From: Solirubrobacteraceae bacterium
Lineage (GTDB): Bacteria; Actinomycetota; Thermoleophilia; Solirubrobacterales; Solirubrobacteraceae
Direction of reading: 5' to 3'
Length of the DNA stretch: 64,000 bases
Assembly (NCBI GenBank): GCA_023230855.1
Contig: JALNWQ010000004.1
Span: forward strand, 62,001 to 126,000
Shown piece by piece: positions 16,452 through 24,842 of this stretch (positions are counted from its first letter, which is position 1; each line of letters begins with the position of its first letter). Under the pieces are notes generated by a model. That model searched no databases and was not told the origin of the DNA. It worked only from the letters and a program-made list of their open reading frames with translations. The translations under genes were made by a program, and so were the position numbers.

Positions 16452-17228
16452 TCAGTAGACGTAGCGGCTGAGGACCGCCGGGTCGTGGACGACGATCCGG
16501 CCGCGGCCCTGCTCGAGGACCCCGGCGCGCTCGAGGACCGCGAGGAACCGGCTCGCCGACTCGCGCGAGCTGCCGGCGAGCTGGGCGATGTCGACCTGCG
16601 TGATCCGCACCTCGACGTCGCGCTCGCCCTGGCCCTCGTCCTGCGCCCGGGCCACGAGCTCGGCGAGCACCCCGGCCACCCGCGACTGGACGGTCTGGAA
16701 CGACTGGCGCGCCAGGCGCTCGTTCGCCTCGCGCAGCCGCCGGCCGAGGGCGATGACGAGCTTCGCCGAGATCTCGGGGTGCTCCGACATGAGCCGCCGC
16801 ATGTCGCCGGAGAGGATCGCCAGCGCCTGCACCTCGTCGAGCGCCTCGACGGTCGCCGAGCGCTTCTCCGTGTCGAACATCGCCAGCTCGCCGAAGATGT
16901 CGCCGGTGCCGAAGTGGGCGAGCGTCAGCGCCCGGCCGTCGGCGTGGTGGCGGACCGCCCGGCAGTGCCCGGCCCGCACGACGTAGCACGTGTCGGACTG
17001 GTCGCCCTCGCGGAAGATCACCTGGCCGGACTGGAACCGCCGCGGCACCGCGACGTCGGCGACCCGTCGCAGGTCCTCGACGCCGAGCGTCTCGAACACC
17101 GGCACCCGGGCGAGGAGCTCGACCGTGGGGTCGACGTCGGGAATCGGCTCGGTCTGACCCACGGGAATGGAAATACCATACGCGCCCCGCCGGGGCACGT
17201 GGTCCGGGCCGGTGTCGTAGCGCCCCAC
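16452..17228 (-). CDS. Crp/Fnr-family transcription regulator
   Basis: 258 residues if the GTG at 17228 is used. The cyclic-nucleotide-binding domain occupies about residues 38-155 (VIFREGDQSDTCYVVRAGHC, GDIFGELAMFDTEKRSATV, the latter being the phosphate-binding cassette), then the dimer helix and a C-terminal winged helix (ITQVDIAQLAGSSRESASRF). The FGELAMFDTEKRSATV cassette retains Gly-Glu and Arg, so cAMP binding is plausible. No Fnr-type cysteine cluster. An alternative GTG at 17162 would drop 22 poorly conserved residues. A 17-bp palindrome ends 3 nt from the first start codon, suggesting autoregulation. Confidence 0.88.
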   Translation of the reverse strand: MGRYDTGPDHVPRRGAYGISIPVGQTEPIPDVDPTVELLARVPVFETLGVEDLRRVADVAVPRRFQSGQVIFREGDQSDTCYVVRAGHCRAVRHHADGRALTLAHFGTGDIFGELAMFDTEKRSATVEALDEVQALAILSGDMRRLMSEHPEISAKLVIALGRRLREANERLARQSFQTVQSRVAGVLAELVARAQDEGQGERDVEVRITQVDIAQLAGSSRESASRFLAVLERAGVLEQGRGRIVVHDPAVLSRYVY

Positions 17229-17231
17229 CGT

Positions 17232-17248
17232 TTGTCCGGACCGGACAA
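17232..17248. promoter_or_regulatory. 17-bp palindrome upstream of Crp-type gene
   Basis: TTGTCCGG-A-CCGGACAA in the gap between the Crp-type gene and the FAD pseudogene. It covers the ribosome-binding position of the first GTG, consistent with either an autoregulatory operator or a more downstream true start. Confidence 0.55.
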
Positions 17249-17305
17249 TCGACCCCCCGCCTCCCGCCGTGGTCGACGGCCCACCGGCGGGCGGATACTC
17301 GCCCC

Positions 17306-17685
17306 ATGCCCACCGCGCCCGCCTCGTATGACGCCATCGTCGTCGGCTCCGGCCTGGGAGGGCTGGTCACCGCCGCCTGCCTCGCCACCCAGCGCCGCCG
17401 CGCGCTCGTCCTGGAGCAGCACGAGATGCTCGGCGGGACGAGCCAGGTGTTCCGCCGCAAGAAGTCGTGGGAGTTCGACGGCGAGCGGCTGCGCGCCGAC
17501 GTCGTCGTGAGCAACGCCGACGCGCACCGCACCCTCGGCGGGCTCGTCGACCGGCGGCACCTGCGGCCCCGGACGCTGCGGCGGATCGAGCGGTTCCGCC
17601 GCCCGCACGGGATCTTCTCGATGTACCTGGCGGCCGACATCGACATCTCGCGGACCCGCCCGGCGAGCAACGGGGGCACGGGGCC
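17306..17685 (+). pseudogene. FAD-dependent oxidoreductase (phytoene desaturase-like) remnant
   Basis: The first 58 residues are a normal dinucleotide-binding start (YDAIVVGSGLGGLVTAA, LEQHEMLGGTSQVFRRK, WEFD). The sequence then jumps straight to a segment found much later in such enzymes (GERLRADVVVSNADAHRTL) and to MYLAADIDISRTRPASN, after which similarity ends and the frame runs into antisense sequence of the next gene. About 200 internal residues and the whole C-terminal half are missing compared with the usual length of about 500. The deletion is in frame. The remnant cannot be a working flavoenzyme. Confidence 0.75.
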
Positions 17686-17719
17686 CCCGGGCCGGATCCG
17701 CGGGTGCGGCGGGACGGGT

Positions 17720-17771
17720 CGTCCGCGGCGGGGACGGGCCGAGCGACGGCCCGCCCCGCCCGCCGCGGACG
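17720..17771. terminator. long stem-loop at end of DUF4349 gene
   Basis: A perfect 13-bp stem (CGTCCGCGGCGGG with CCCGCCGCGGACG) encloses a second 6-bp hairpin (GGGCCG/CGGCCC, 17736-17752). It abuts the DUF4349 stop codon and also faces the pseudogene. Confidence 0.75.
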
Positions 17772-19241
17772 TCAGGCCTCGTCGACGAGCTCGTCGGCGA
17801 TCCGGCGCCGGCGGCGACGGACGACGAGCCAGCCGACGAGGAGCAGCCCGCCGAGGGGGACGATCACCACGCCGGCGACGATCGCGGCGCCGCCGAGGAC
17901 CTCGAGCACGCGGCCGGCGTCGTCGAGCGCGTCGTCCACGCCCCAGGCGTCGTCGTCGGGCGCCGGCAGCGCCGTCTCGTTCTCGCCGGTGACGACCGCG
18001 AGCTCGATCCGCGACGTCTGGGTCCGTCCGCGGAGCGAGCGCTGCTGGGCCTGCAGGCCGGCGATGCGGTTGGTGAGCAGGCGCAGCTCGCGGCGGCGGG
18101 CCTCGCGACGGTCGTCGTTCGTCGTCCGGGCGAGCCGGCGTCGCAGCGCGTCGCGCTCCGCGCGCAGGTCCGCGATCTGGTCCTCCAGCGACGCCGCGCG
18201 GCTCGTGACGTCCTCGCTACGGCGGTCCAGGCGGACGAGCTCGCCGATCCGCGACAGCCGACCGACGGTCTCGTCGAGCCGGTCGGTCGGCACGACGATC
18301 TCGAACCGCGCGCTCGGGCTGTCGCCGCGCTCCTGCACCTGCGACGAGCCGAGGTAGCCGCCGGCGTCCTGCACGACCCGGGTGATCCGGTTGGTCGCGT
18401 CCCCGATCTCGTCCGACCCCACGCGCACGGTCTGCGTGACGTCGCGCACGACCTGACGGTCGCCGCCGAGGGTGGGCGGCGCGTCGGTCGTCGTCGTCGG
18501 GGACGGTCCGGGGGCGACGACGGAGGCTCCGGCGGACGCGCCGGCCCCGCGGCCGACCTCGGGCGCGACGTCGGCCGACGTCCGGTCCACGGAGCGGGGC
18601 CGCTCGGCGTCGGCGGTCGCGCCGCCCGCGTCGTCGGCTCCGCCGGCGTCGAACGACTCCGGGGTGGACGTGGGAGCGTCGCCGCCGGTCGAGAGCGCCG
18701 CGACGTCGGACGTCGCCCCCGAGCCGCCGCCGTCGGACACGCTGATCGCGACCGGCACGGCGATCGCCGCCAGGGCAACGGTGACGAGGGCCGGGCGCCA
18801 CGCGCCACCGCCGCCGAGGAGCCGCTCGCGGAGCGGTCGGCGTCCACCGCCACCACCGGACGCGACGCGCGGCATCCAGACGCCGGACCGCGGCCCGTCG
18901 GACGCGCCGCGCGCCGGACCGTCGTGGCCCGGCGCGTCGTGGTCGGCCGCATCGTCGTGACCGGCGCCGTCGTCCGGGCCGGACGTCCGGTCGACGCGCG
19001 GGCCGGCGGCTGCCGCGTCGGACTCCTCCGCGGGGACGCCGCGATCGGCGAGGATCGCGGCCTGCATCCGCGTCTCCAGGCGCTCGCGGGCGGCGTCGTC
19101 CATCCGCGGGCGGGCGGCGTCGACGTCGGAGGCGAGGAGCGCCAGGGTCGGGTCGGCGTCGTGGTCACCGCCCAGGACGGCGTCGAGCGCGTCCAGGTCG
19201 CGGACGGCGTCGGGGTGCAACGGGGCCTCACGACGGAACAT
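17772..19241 (-). CDS. DUF4349 membrane protein with anti-sigma-like N-terminus
   Basis: 489 residues. The cytoplasmic N-terminus (LDALDAVLGGDHDADPTLAL ... ARERLETRMQAAI) looks like a zinc-free anti-sigma domain; then an acidic low-complexity stretch, a membrane helix (ALVTVALAAIAVPVAISV), a long Ser/Thr/Pro-rich linker, the DUF4349 domain (VRDVTQTVRVGSDEIGDATN, GGYLGSSQVQERG, FEIVVPTDRLDETVGRLSRI), a coiled coil rich in Arg and Leu, and a C-terminal membrane helix before an Arg-rich tail. It overlaps the ECF sigma factor by 14 nt, so it probably restrains that sigma factor and senses something at the cell surface. The fused role is inference. Confidence 0.8.
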   Translation of the reverse strand: MFRREAPLHPDAVRDLDALDAVLGGDHDADPTLALLASDVDAARPRMDDAARERLETRMQAAILADRGVPAEESDAAAAGPRVDRTSGPDDGAGHDDAADHDAPGHDGPARGASDGPRSGVWMPRVASGGGGGRRPLRERLLGGGGAWRPALVTVALAAIAVPVAISVSDGGGSGATSDVAALSTGGDAPTSTPESFDAGGADDAGGATADAERPRSVDRTSADVAPEVGRGAGASAGASVVAPGPSPTTTTDAPPTLGGDRQVVRDVTQTVRVGSDEIGDATNRITRVVQDAGGYLGSSQVQERGDSPSARFEIVVPTDRLDETVGRLSRIGELVRLDRRSEDVTSRAASLEDQIADLRAERDALRRRLARTTNDDRREARRRELRLLTNRIAGLQAQQRSLRGRTQTSRIELAVVTGENETALPAPDDDAWGVDDALDDAGRVLEVLGGAAIVAGVVIVPLGGLLLVGWLVVRRRRRRIADELVDEA

Positions 19242-19779
19242 GGCAGGCCTCCCTCAGGTGGGTCATGACGCGGTGCAGGCGGCTGCCCGCGTTGGTGGTG
19301 GAGATGCCGAGGATCTCGGCGATCTCCGCGTTGGCGAGCCCGGAGTGGAACTTCAGGGCCAGCAGCTCGCGGTCGCGGCCGGGCAGGGCGGCGATCGCGT
19401 CGGCGACGGTGCGACGCCGGTGGGCGTCCTCGTCGCGCCCGGCGACGTCGTCGGCGGGTCCGGGACGGTCGTCGGGCAGGTCGTGGGTGAGGGCCGCGCC
19501 GCGCTTGCGGCGGCGCAGCTCGTCGATCGCCGCGTTGCGGGCGATGCCGAAGAGCCACGCCCGCGCGTTGCCGCGGCGGGGGTCGAACCGGTGTCGTCGG
19601 GTGAGGGCGCGCTCGAACGTCGTCGCGACCACCTCCTCCGCCACCGACGGGTCACGGACGACGGTGCACGCGTAGGCGTACAGGTCGTCGGCGTCGGCGC
19701 GGAACAGCGCCTCCACGTCGATGGTCGGTCGGGATCGGGTCACGGGCGGCGCCAGCGTCGCGGTGGCGGTCTCGCTCAT
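19228..19779 (-). CDS. ECF-type RNA polymerase sigma factor
   Basis: 183 residues from ATG 19779. Region 2 (EALFRADADDLYAYACTVVR, ARAWLFGIARNAAIDELRRR) and region 4 (ALPGRDRELLALKFHSGLAN, IAEILGISTTNAGSRLHR) are both present. It directs RNA polymerase to an extracytoplasmic-stress regulon. Translationally coupled by a 14-nt overlap to the membrane protein downstream, the standard sigma/anti-sigma arrangement. A longer start at 19809 is possible but adds no conserved residues. The divergent collagen-like gene 160 bp away could be a target. Confidence 0.93.
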   Translation of the reverse strand: MSETATATLAPPVTRSRPTIDVEALFRADADDLYAYACTVVRDPSVAEEVVATTFERALTRRHRFDPRRGNARAWLFGIARNAAIDELRRRKRGAALTHDLPDDRPGPADDVAGRDEDAHRRRTVADAIAALPGRDRELLALKFHSGLANAEIAEILGISTTNAGSRLHRVMTHLREACHVPS

Positions 19780-19938
19780 GGGGACACTACGGGCGTCCCC
19801 CGGGACCATCACACCGGATCGCGAGGTTCACCCGCGGAGGGGGCGTCCGCCCCTCGCGGCGCAGCACCCGACGGTCGTCCATCCGACAACGGTCCACCCG
19901 ATCGGGGGTGACGGACCGTCGTCCATAGCGTGGGCGCG

Positions 19939-21504
19939 ATGCACCTCCTGCCGCGGCGCGCTCGACGCCCGCACCGCTCCCACGGGTCCGTCGTCGCCGC
20001 GCTGGCGACCGTCGCGGCCACCGCCACCAGCCCGCTCGTGACGAGCGCGGTGGCGGCGCCGGACGGCCGAACGCCTGCGACGACGACGGCCCGAGCCGCC
20101 CCGGCGAAGGCGGCGACGCCGACGGCGAGGAGGACGGCCTCGGCGACCAAGGGCAAGGCGCCGTCGACCACGTCCAAGGCGCCGTCGGTGCTCTACGCCT
20201 GCGTCACCCGCAACTTCCGGACGCTCAACCTGTCGACGAAGCGGGCGCGATGCCCGCGCGGCCAGTCCAAGGTCGCCTGGAGCGTCCGCGGGCCGCAGGG
20301 CGCCCGCGGCGACGACGGCGCGACCGGCCCGAGCGGCGCGACGGGCGCGACCGGTGCGGCGGGTGAGCGCGGCCCCGTCGGCGCGACCGGCGAGCGCGGA
20401 CCGGTCGGCCCGACGGGGCCCGCCGGCCCGCAGGGCCCGGCCGGAGCCGACGCCGACCTGACGGTGCCGCTCGCCCTCACGCAGCCCGACACGCCCGGTG
20501 GCGTGCTCTCGGCGACGATCACCGACGCCGCCAGTACCTCCCGGGCCATCGACGTCGACCACGCCGGATCCGGCACCGGCGTGTTCGTGAACGCCGCCAA
20601 GGGCAACGCGATCCAGGCCAGGACCGGGTCGTTCTCCTCCGCCGCGGTGATCGGCGACAGCGCCGCCGGCGAGGCGATCGTGGCCCGCCAGACCGGATCG
20701 GACTGCGAGCAGCGTCCCGGCAGGTGCAACGGCATCGGCGCCCTCGTCGGCCGCCACGACGGCGAGGGCGGCTACGGCGTCCGCGGGTTCGTGACCGACC
20801 CGAACGGCGCGATCGGCGTGCTCGGTCAGGTGGGCATCAACGGCGGCGCCGGCACCGGCGTCCGCGGCGAGAACGTCAACGCCGCCAACCCCGGCAACGC
20901 GATCGAGGGCGTCACCAACGGCAGCGGCGCGGCGATCTTCGGCCAGGGCACGACCGCCGGGCTGTTCAACGGCGACGTGGTCGTCAACGGCGACCTGACG
21001 GTGACGGGCACGAAGCACGGGTTCCGGATCGACGACCCGCGCGAGCCCACCCGGCGCACGTTGACCCACACGCCGGTGGAGACCGACGCGCTCACCGTCG
21101 TCTACACCGGCAACGTCACCACCGGGGCCGACGGCCGCGCGACCGTCGCCCTGCCCGCCTACGCCACGACGCTCGCCGGTGACTGGCGGTACCAGCTGAC
21201 CCCGATCGGTCGGCTCGGCCAGGCGATCGTCGAGCGCGAGGTCGACGACGAGGGTCGCTTCGTCGTGCGGACCGAGCACGGCGACACCAAGGTCTCGTGG
21301 TCGGTCACCGGCGTCCGCCACGACCCGCAGGCCCGTCGCGACGCGATCGAGCCGGTCGCGACGAAGGCGGGATCGGACGCCGGCACGTACCTGGACCCGT
21401 CCCTGTACGACGCGCCGACGTCCCGGGCGACGAGCCCCACGGTCCCCGCGGCGACCGACGCCGACGGCACCGTGGGCGGCAGGAGCCACGCGTCGGACCG
21501 CTGA
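19939..21504 (+). CDS. secreted collagen-like surface protein
   Basis: 521 residues from ATG 19939; TAGCGT at 19926-19931, 7 nt upstream, suggests a leaderless mRNA. Signal sequence VVAALATVAATATSPLVTSA, a basic Ala/Thr linker, a Cys pair (YACVTRNFRTL, RCPRG), a collagen-like run of about 18 Gly-X-Y triplets (GPQGARGDDGATGPSG, GERGPVGPTGPAGPQG; about residues 119-173), a glycine-rich beta region with repeating GVFV/GIGVLGQ turns, and a C-terminal domain with the marks of a known extracellular module (FRIDDPREPTRRTLTHT, VVYTGNVTTGADGRATV, WRYQLTPIG, KVSWSVTGVRHDP). Probably a trimeric fibrous surface protein; partner unknown. Confidence 0.83.
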   Translation: MHLLPRRARRPHRSHGSVVAALATVAATATSPLVTSAVAAPDGRTPATTTARAAPAKAATPTARRTASATKGKAPSTTSKAPSVLYACVTRNFRTLNLSTKRARCPRGQSKVAWSVRGPQGARGDDGATGPSGATGATGAAGERGPVGATGERGPVGPTGPAGPQGPAGADADLTVPLALTQPDTPGGVLSATITDAASTSRAIDVDHAGSGTGVFVNAAKGNAIQARTGSFSSAAVIGDSAAGEAIVARQTGSDCEQRPGRCNGIGALVGRHDGEGGYGVRGFVTDPNGAIGVLGQVGINGGAGTGVRGENVNAANPGNAIEGVTNGSGAAIFGQGTTAGLFNGDVVVNGDLTVTGTKHGFRIDDPREPTRRTLTHTPVETDALTVVYTGNVTTGADGRATVALPAYATTLAGDWRYQLTPIGRLGQAIVEREVDDEGRFVVRTEHGDTKVSWSVTGVRHDPQARRDAIEPVATKAGSDAGTYLDPSLYDAPTSRATSPTVPAATDADGTVGGRSHASDR

Positions 21505-21648
21505 CGCGGGCGCTCCGCCCGGTCGTCGTACGGCGGCCGGGCGGAGGCGGGGCGCAGGAGGGAGCGGACGAGGGGCGGAGGCGAGCGGCCGTGGCGACCG
21601 CCGGCCGGTCGGCGCACGTGGCGCACGCGCACGAGCGGCCCGCCCGCG

Positions 21649-22503
21649 CTACGGCACCAGGCGCGGGTCGTTCGACGTCACCCCGGTGACGCCCATGCCG
21701 ACGAGCCGCCGGGCCAGGTCGGCGTCGTCGACGGTCCACACGTGGAGCTCGCCGTGGGCGGTGACCGTGCGGGCGAACGCCGGGGTGACGAGGGCGTGGT
21801 GCGCCATGATCGCGTCGACCCGGCCGGACCGCAGCGCCCGGACCGCCAGGCGCGGCAGGACCCGGCGGGCGGCGAGCAGCGCCCCGAGCGCCGCGGGGCG
21901 GGTCAGCGGGTGCGCCGTCCAGTCGCGGTTGACCCGCGGGATCGACCAGCCCAGGCGGACCTCGGGGGCGATGCCGCGCATCGCCCGCAACGTCTCGGTC
22001 TCCATCGTCGACACGAGCGCCCGCTCGACGAGCCCGTGGTCGCGGAGCATCGCGACGATCCGGGCCTCGTCCCCGGGGACCTTGACGTCGATGTTGACCC
22101 CGACCCCCGCCAGGTCCGGTCGGGCGAGCCGCTCGAGCGCCTGCTCGACCGTCGGGGCGTCGGGACGCGCCGCCAGGTCGGCCGGGTCGTGCGCCAGGCG
22201 CAGGCCCCCGGCGCCGTCGGGCAGGACGTCGAACTCGACCGCGTCGACGCCGAGTTCGACGACCGCGTGCTCGATGCCGGCCAGCGTGTTCCCCGGCACG
22301 ACGGCGGCGCAGCCCTTGTGCCCGATCCGCAGCGTGCGCCCGGCTCCCCGTGCGGCCACCCCGGGCCAGCGGATCGGACCGGCCCCGGACGGCGCCGCGT
22401 CGGCGCGGCCGGTGCTGACGGGTCGGACCGGGTCGACGGTCCGACCGGCGGTGGCGGCGGCTTCGATCGGATGCCGGTCGGACCGGCCGTTCACGTCTGG
22501 CAT
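21649..22503 (-). CDS. glycerophosphodiester phosphodiesterase family protein
   Basis: 284 residues from ATG 22503, which overlaps the glycosylase stop by 13 nt. The GDPD TIM-barrel is recognised by RIGHKGCAAVVPGNTLAGIE (catalytic His then Asn-Thr), the metal-binding VDAVEFDVLPDGAGGL and the second His in RLAHDP. VNIDVK and HVWTVDDADLARRL follow as expected. It hydrolyses glycerophosphodiesters to glycerol-3-phosphate and an alcohol. The usual catalytic HRG is HKG here, i.e. the Arg of H-R-G is Lys, which might lower activity. The N-terminal 45 residues are a variable extension. Confidence 0.85.
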   Translation of the reverse strand: MPDVNGRSDRHPIEAAATAGRTVDPVRPVSTGRADAAPSGAGPIRWPGVAARGAGRTLRIGHKGCAAVVPGNTLAGIEHAVVELGVDAVEFDVLPDGAGGLRLAHDPADLAARPDAPTVEQALERLARPDLAGVGVNIDVKVPGDEARIVAMLRDHGLVERALVSTMETETLRAMRGIAPEVRLGWSIPRVNRDWTAHPLTRPAALGALLAARRVLPRLAVRALRSGRVDAIMAHHALVTPAFARTVTAHGELHVWTVDDADLARRLVGMGVTGVTSNDPRLVP

Positions 22504-23333
22504 CCCGGGCACCACCAGGTGTTGCGGTTGTCGTCGCCCATCTTGCGGCTCGTGATCGTGCCGCCGCACCGCTCGCAGCGCCGGTCGCGCCGGCCGTAGA
22601 CCGCCTTCGGCCGGTGCCGGGTCCCCTCGGTCGCGCAGCGCTTCATCAGCGGCTCGACGGTGACGAGCAGCCGGCGCAGCTCGTCGTCGGTCGTGCGGGC
22701 CAGCGGCCGCCACGGGTCCAGGCCGACGAGGTGGCACGCCTCGCTCTTCCAGACGTTCCCGAACCCGGCGACGCTGCGCTGGTCGAGCAACGCGTCGCCG
22801 GCGGGACGGGTCGGATCCTGCTGCCGCAGACGGGCGATCACGCGGTCGACGTCGAGCGGCGCGTCGGCGCAGATGTCCGGGCCCAGCCCGGCCAGCCGCG
22901 GGTCGGCGGCGACCCGCGCGGCGGAGCGCAGCTCGAGGAACGATCCGTCGAACTGGATCGCGTCGTGGCCGCCCCGGGTCATGACGATCCACGCCCGGCG
23001 CAGCGGACGGCCCAGGCGCCCCCCGGCCCGCACCTCGGCGGTGTCGCCGCTGACGACGGTGATCCCGCCGGTCTCCGGTCCGTCCGCGGACGGCCGCACG
23101 ACCCACGACCCGTGCATCCCCAGGTGGCTGTGGAGCACCGCGCCGTCGTCGAACCGGATCAGCAGGTGCTTGCCGCGCGCGTCGACGGCGGTGACCGTCG
23201 ACCCGGTCAGCCGCTCGCCCCACCCGCGACCGGTGGTCCGCACGCTCGGGGTCGCGACCCGGTCGAGCGGCCCGCCGAGCAGCACGGGCCGCAGGCGGTG
23301 CGCCGCGAAGTGGATCGAGTCGCCCTCGGGCAT
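22491..23333 (-). CDS. Fpg/Nei-family DNA glycosylase/AP lyase
   Basis: 280 residues from ATG 23333. After the Met is removed the N-terminal Pro-Glu (MPEGDSI) is the catalytic pair. HSHLGMHGSW, the helix-two-turn-helix LLDQRSVAGFGNVWKSEACH and a C-terminal zinc finger (CERCGG ... WWCPGCQT) are complete. The MPEGDSIH start and the zinc finger place it with the Nei-type endonuclease VIII group (Nei2-like) that removes oxidised pyrimidines and hydantoins. The GDPD gene is translated from an overlapping start. Confidence 0.92.
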   Translation of the reverse strand: MPEGDSIHFAAHRLRPVLLGGPLDRVATPSVRTTGRGWGERLTGSTVTAVDARGKHLLIRFDDGAVLHSHLGMHGSWVVRPSADGPETGGITVVSGDTAEVRAGGRLGRPLRRAWIVMTRGGHDAIQFDGSFLELRSAARVAADPRLAGLGPDICADAPLDVDRVIARLRQQDPTRPAGDALLDQRSVAGFGNVWKSEACHLVGLDPWRPLARTTDDELRRLLVTVEPLMKRCATEGTRHRPKAVYGRRDRRCERCGGTITSRKMGDDNRNTWWCPGCQT

Positions 23334-23353
23334 CGCTCCACCCCACGCTAGCG

Positions 23354-23372
23354 GGACCGGCCGCACCGGTCC
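23354..23372 (-). terminator. hairpin after esterase unit upstream of glycosylase
   Basis: GGACCGG/CCGGTCC with 5-nt loop in the 111-bp gap between the esterase stop (23445) and the glycosylase start (23333), followed by GGTCC-G-GGACC at 23381-23391. Confidence 0.45.
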
Positions 23373-23444
23373 GTGACCGGGGTCCGGGACCCGCGCCGAC
23401 GGGCGACGTCCGGCCGGGCGGTGCGCGCCCCGCGGCGGGTCGGC

Positions 23445-24707
23445 CTACGGCGCCGGGCTCGTCCAGTCGCGGGCCATGCCGGGCCGGACGAGCAGGTCGC
23501 GGATCGTCTCGCTCGTGCCGGGGTTCATCGGGTCGCCGGTGACGTCCTGCCAGTGGCCGCCGGGCCGCTCGTCGAACGTCACCGGGTGACCGGCGGCGGT
23601 TACGGCCTGGATCTCGGTCCGGACCGGGCCGATGGGGTACGTCGCGTCGCCGACGTGCGCGATGTGGTGGACGGGGAACCGCCAGGTCGCGGCGGCGAGC
23701 GACGCGGCGGCGGTCGATGCGGTGTCGCGGAACGGCGACGTGTTGATCGCCAGCAGGCCGGCGAACGTCTTCGCGTTGTGGAACGCCGTGCGGTACGACA
23801 GGTCGCCGCCCGACGAGTACCCGCCGATGACGACCCGACGCGGGTCGACGTTGAACCGGGCGATCGCGTCGGCGATCGCGGTCGTCACCCGCCGTGGGTG
23901 GGTCGTCATGCTCCAGCACCCGCCGTCGGACCCGTCCGGCGCGATCGCGATGTAGCGCAGGTCGGGGTAGTAGTCGCCGACGTTCCACAGCTCCCCCTCG
24001 CTGTTGCCGCCGCAGCCGTGGAGCCACACGAGCAGCCGCGTCGGCGTCGCCGCGTCGTAGTCGGTCGGGACGAACGCCCAGTAGCGACCGAGCGCGTCGT
24101 CGACGGTGAACGGGACCTGCCGCGCGGGGATGGCGGCCGGGGCGCAGGCCGGGGTCGCGCACGGCGGCGGGACCGGCGGATCGCCGGCGACCGGCGGATC
24201 GGGGTCCGGAGCCGGCGGATCGGGGTCCGGGACGGGCGGGGTCGGCGTCGTCGGGTCCGGGTCCGGCGTCGGCGGCGTGACGGTCGCCCCGCCGCGCGAC
24301 CGGATCCGCAGCGTCCCGACGGTCCGACAGTTGTTGCCCTCGCGCCGCTCCCGCACGCGGCGGTCGGGGTCGACGCACACCCGCAGGCGATAGCGCCCGG
24401 CCTTGAGCTTCGTCGTCCGCGCCCGGAGCCGCACGGTGCGCCGGCCCGACCGTCGTCGCGCCTTCAGCCGGACCCGGCGCAGGGTGTGCCTGCGCCTGCC
24501 CCGGTCGGCGCGCAGGACGACGGTCGTCCGCGCGGTGCGTCCGCGGTTGCGGACCTTCACCCCGGCGGTGACGGTGGAGCCCTTCACCCGCGCCGTGCCG
24601 GACGACACCGACAGGTCGGGGAGTGAAGCCGCGGACGCCGGTCCCGGTGCGATCAGCGGGACGGTGGCGATGAGGGCGACGGTCAGGGCGACGGGCGACG
24701 ACGGCAT
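23445..24707 (-). CDS. secreted esterase/depolymerase with CARDB-like domain
   Basis: 420 residues from ATG 24707. Signal peptide (ALIATVPLIAPGPASAAS), then a CARDB-type adhesion domain (PDLSVSSGTARVKGSTVTAG ... RVRERREGNNC), a Pro/Asp/Thr linker of short DPDPP repeats, and an alpha/beta-hydrolase catalytic domain like PHB depolymerases and feruloyl esterases: LLVWLHGCGGNSEGE oxyanion region, GGYSSGGDLSYRTAF nucleophile elbow and a histidine in ERPGGHW. Two Cys-rich turns (PPCATPACAPA, GGCWSMTTH) suggest disulfides. It acts outside the cell; polymer substrate not determined. Confidence 0.8.
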   Translation of the reverse strand: MPSSPVALTVALIATVPLIAPGPASAASLPDLSVSSGTARVKGSTVTAGVKVRNRGRTARTTVVLRADRGRRRHTLRRVRLKARRRSGRRTVRLRARTTKLKAGRYRLRVCVDPDRRVRERREGNNCRTVGTLRIRSRGGATVTPPTPDPDPTTPTPPVPDPDPPAPDPDPPVAGDPPVPPPCATPACAPAAIPARQVPFTVDDALGRYWAFVPTDYDAATPTRLLVWLHGCGGNSEGELWNVGDYYPDLRYIAIAPDGSDGGCWSMTTHPRRVTTAIADAIARFNVDPRRVVIGGYSSGGDLSYRTAFHNAKTFAGLLAINTSPFRDTASTAAASLAAATWRFPVHHIAHVGDATYPIGPVRTEIQAVTAAGHPVTFDERPGGHWQDVTGDPMNPGTSETIRDLLVRPGMARDWTSPAP

Positions 24708-24800
24708 GCGAACCCCTGGTTCGTGGTCGGACGTCCCGGGCGACGAGCCGGCCTTTCCGGCGACGCGTGGGCGGTCCACGCACAGGATCCACCGTGCGTG

Positions 24801-24827
24801 GGAGGCCACTTGCGGGGGAGGCCACTT
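24801..24827. promoter_or_regulatory. direct repeat upstream of leaderless membrane operon
   Basis: GGAGGCCACTT occurs at 24801-24811 and 24817-24827 (16-bp period), immediately before the TACACT box at 24830-24835. Position fits an activator or repressor site at -10/-35. Confidence 0.4.
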
Positions 24828-24842
24828 CCTACACTTCGCGGC

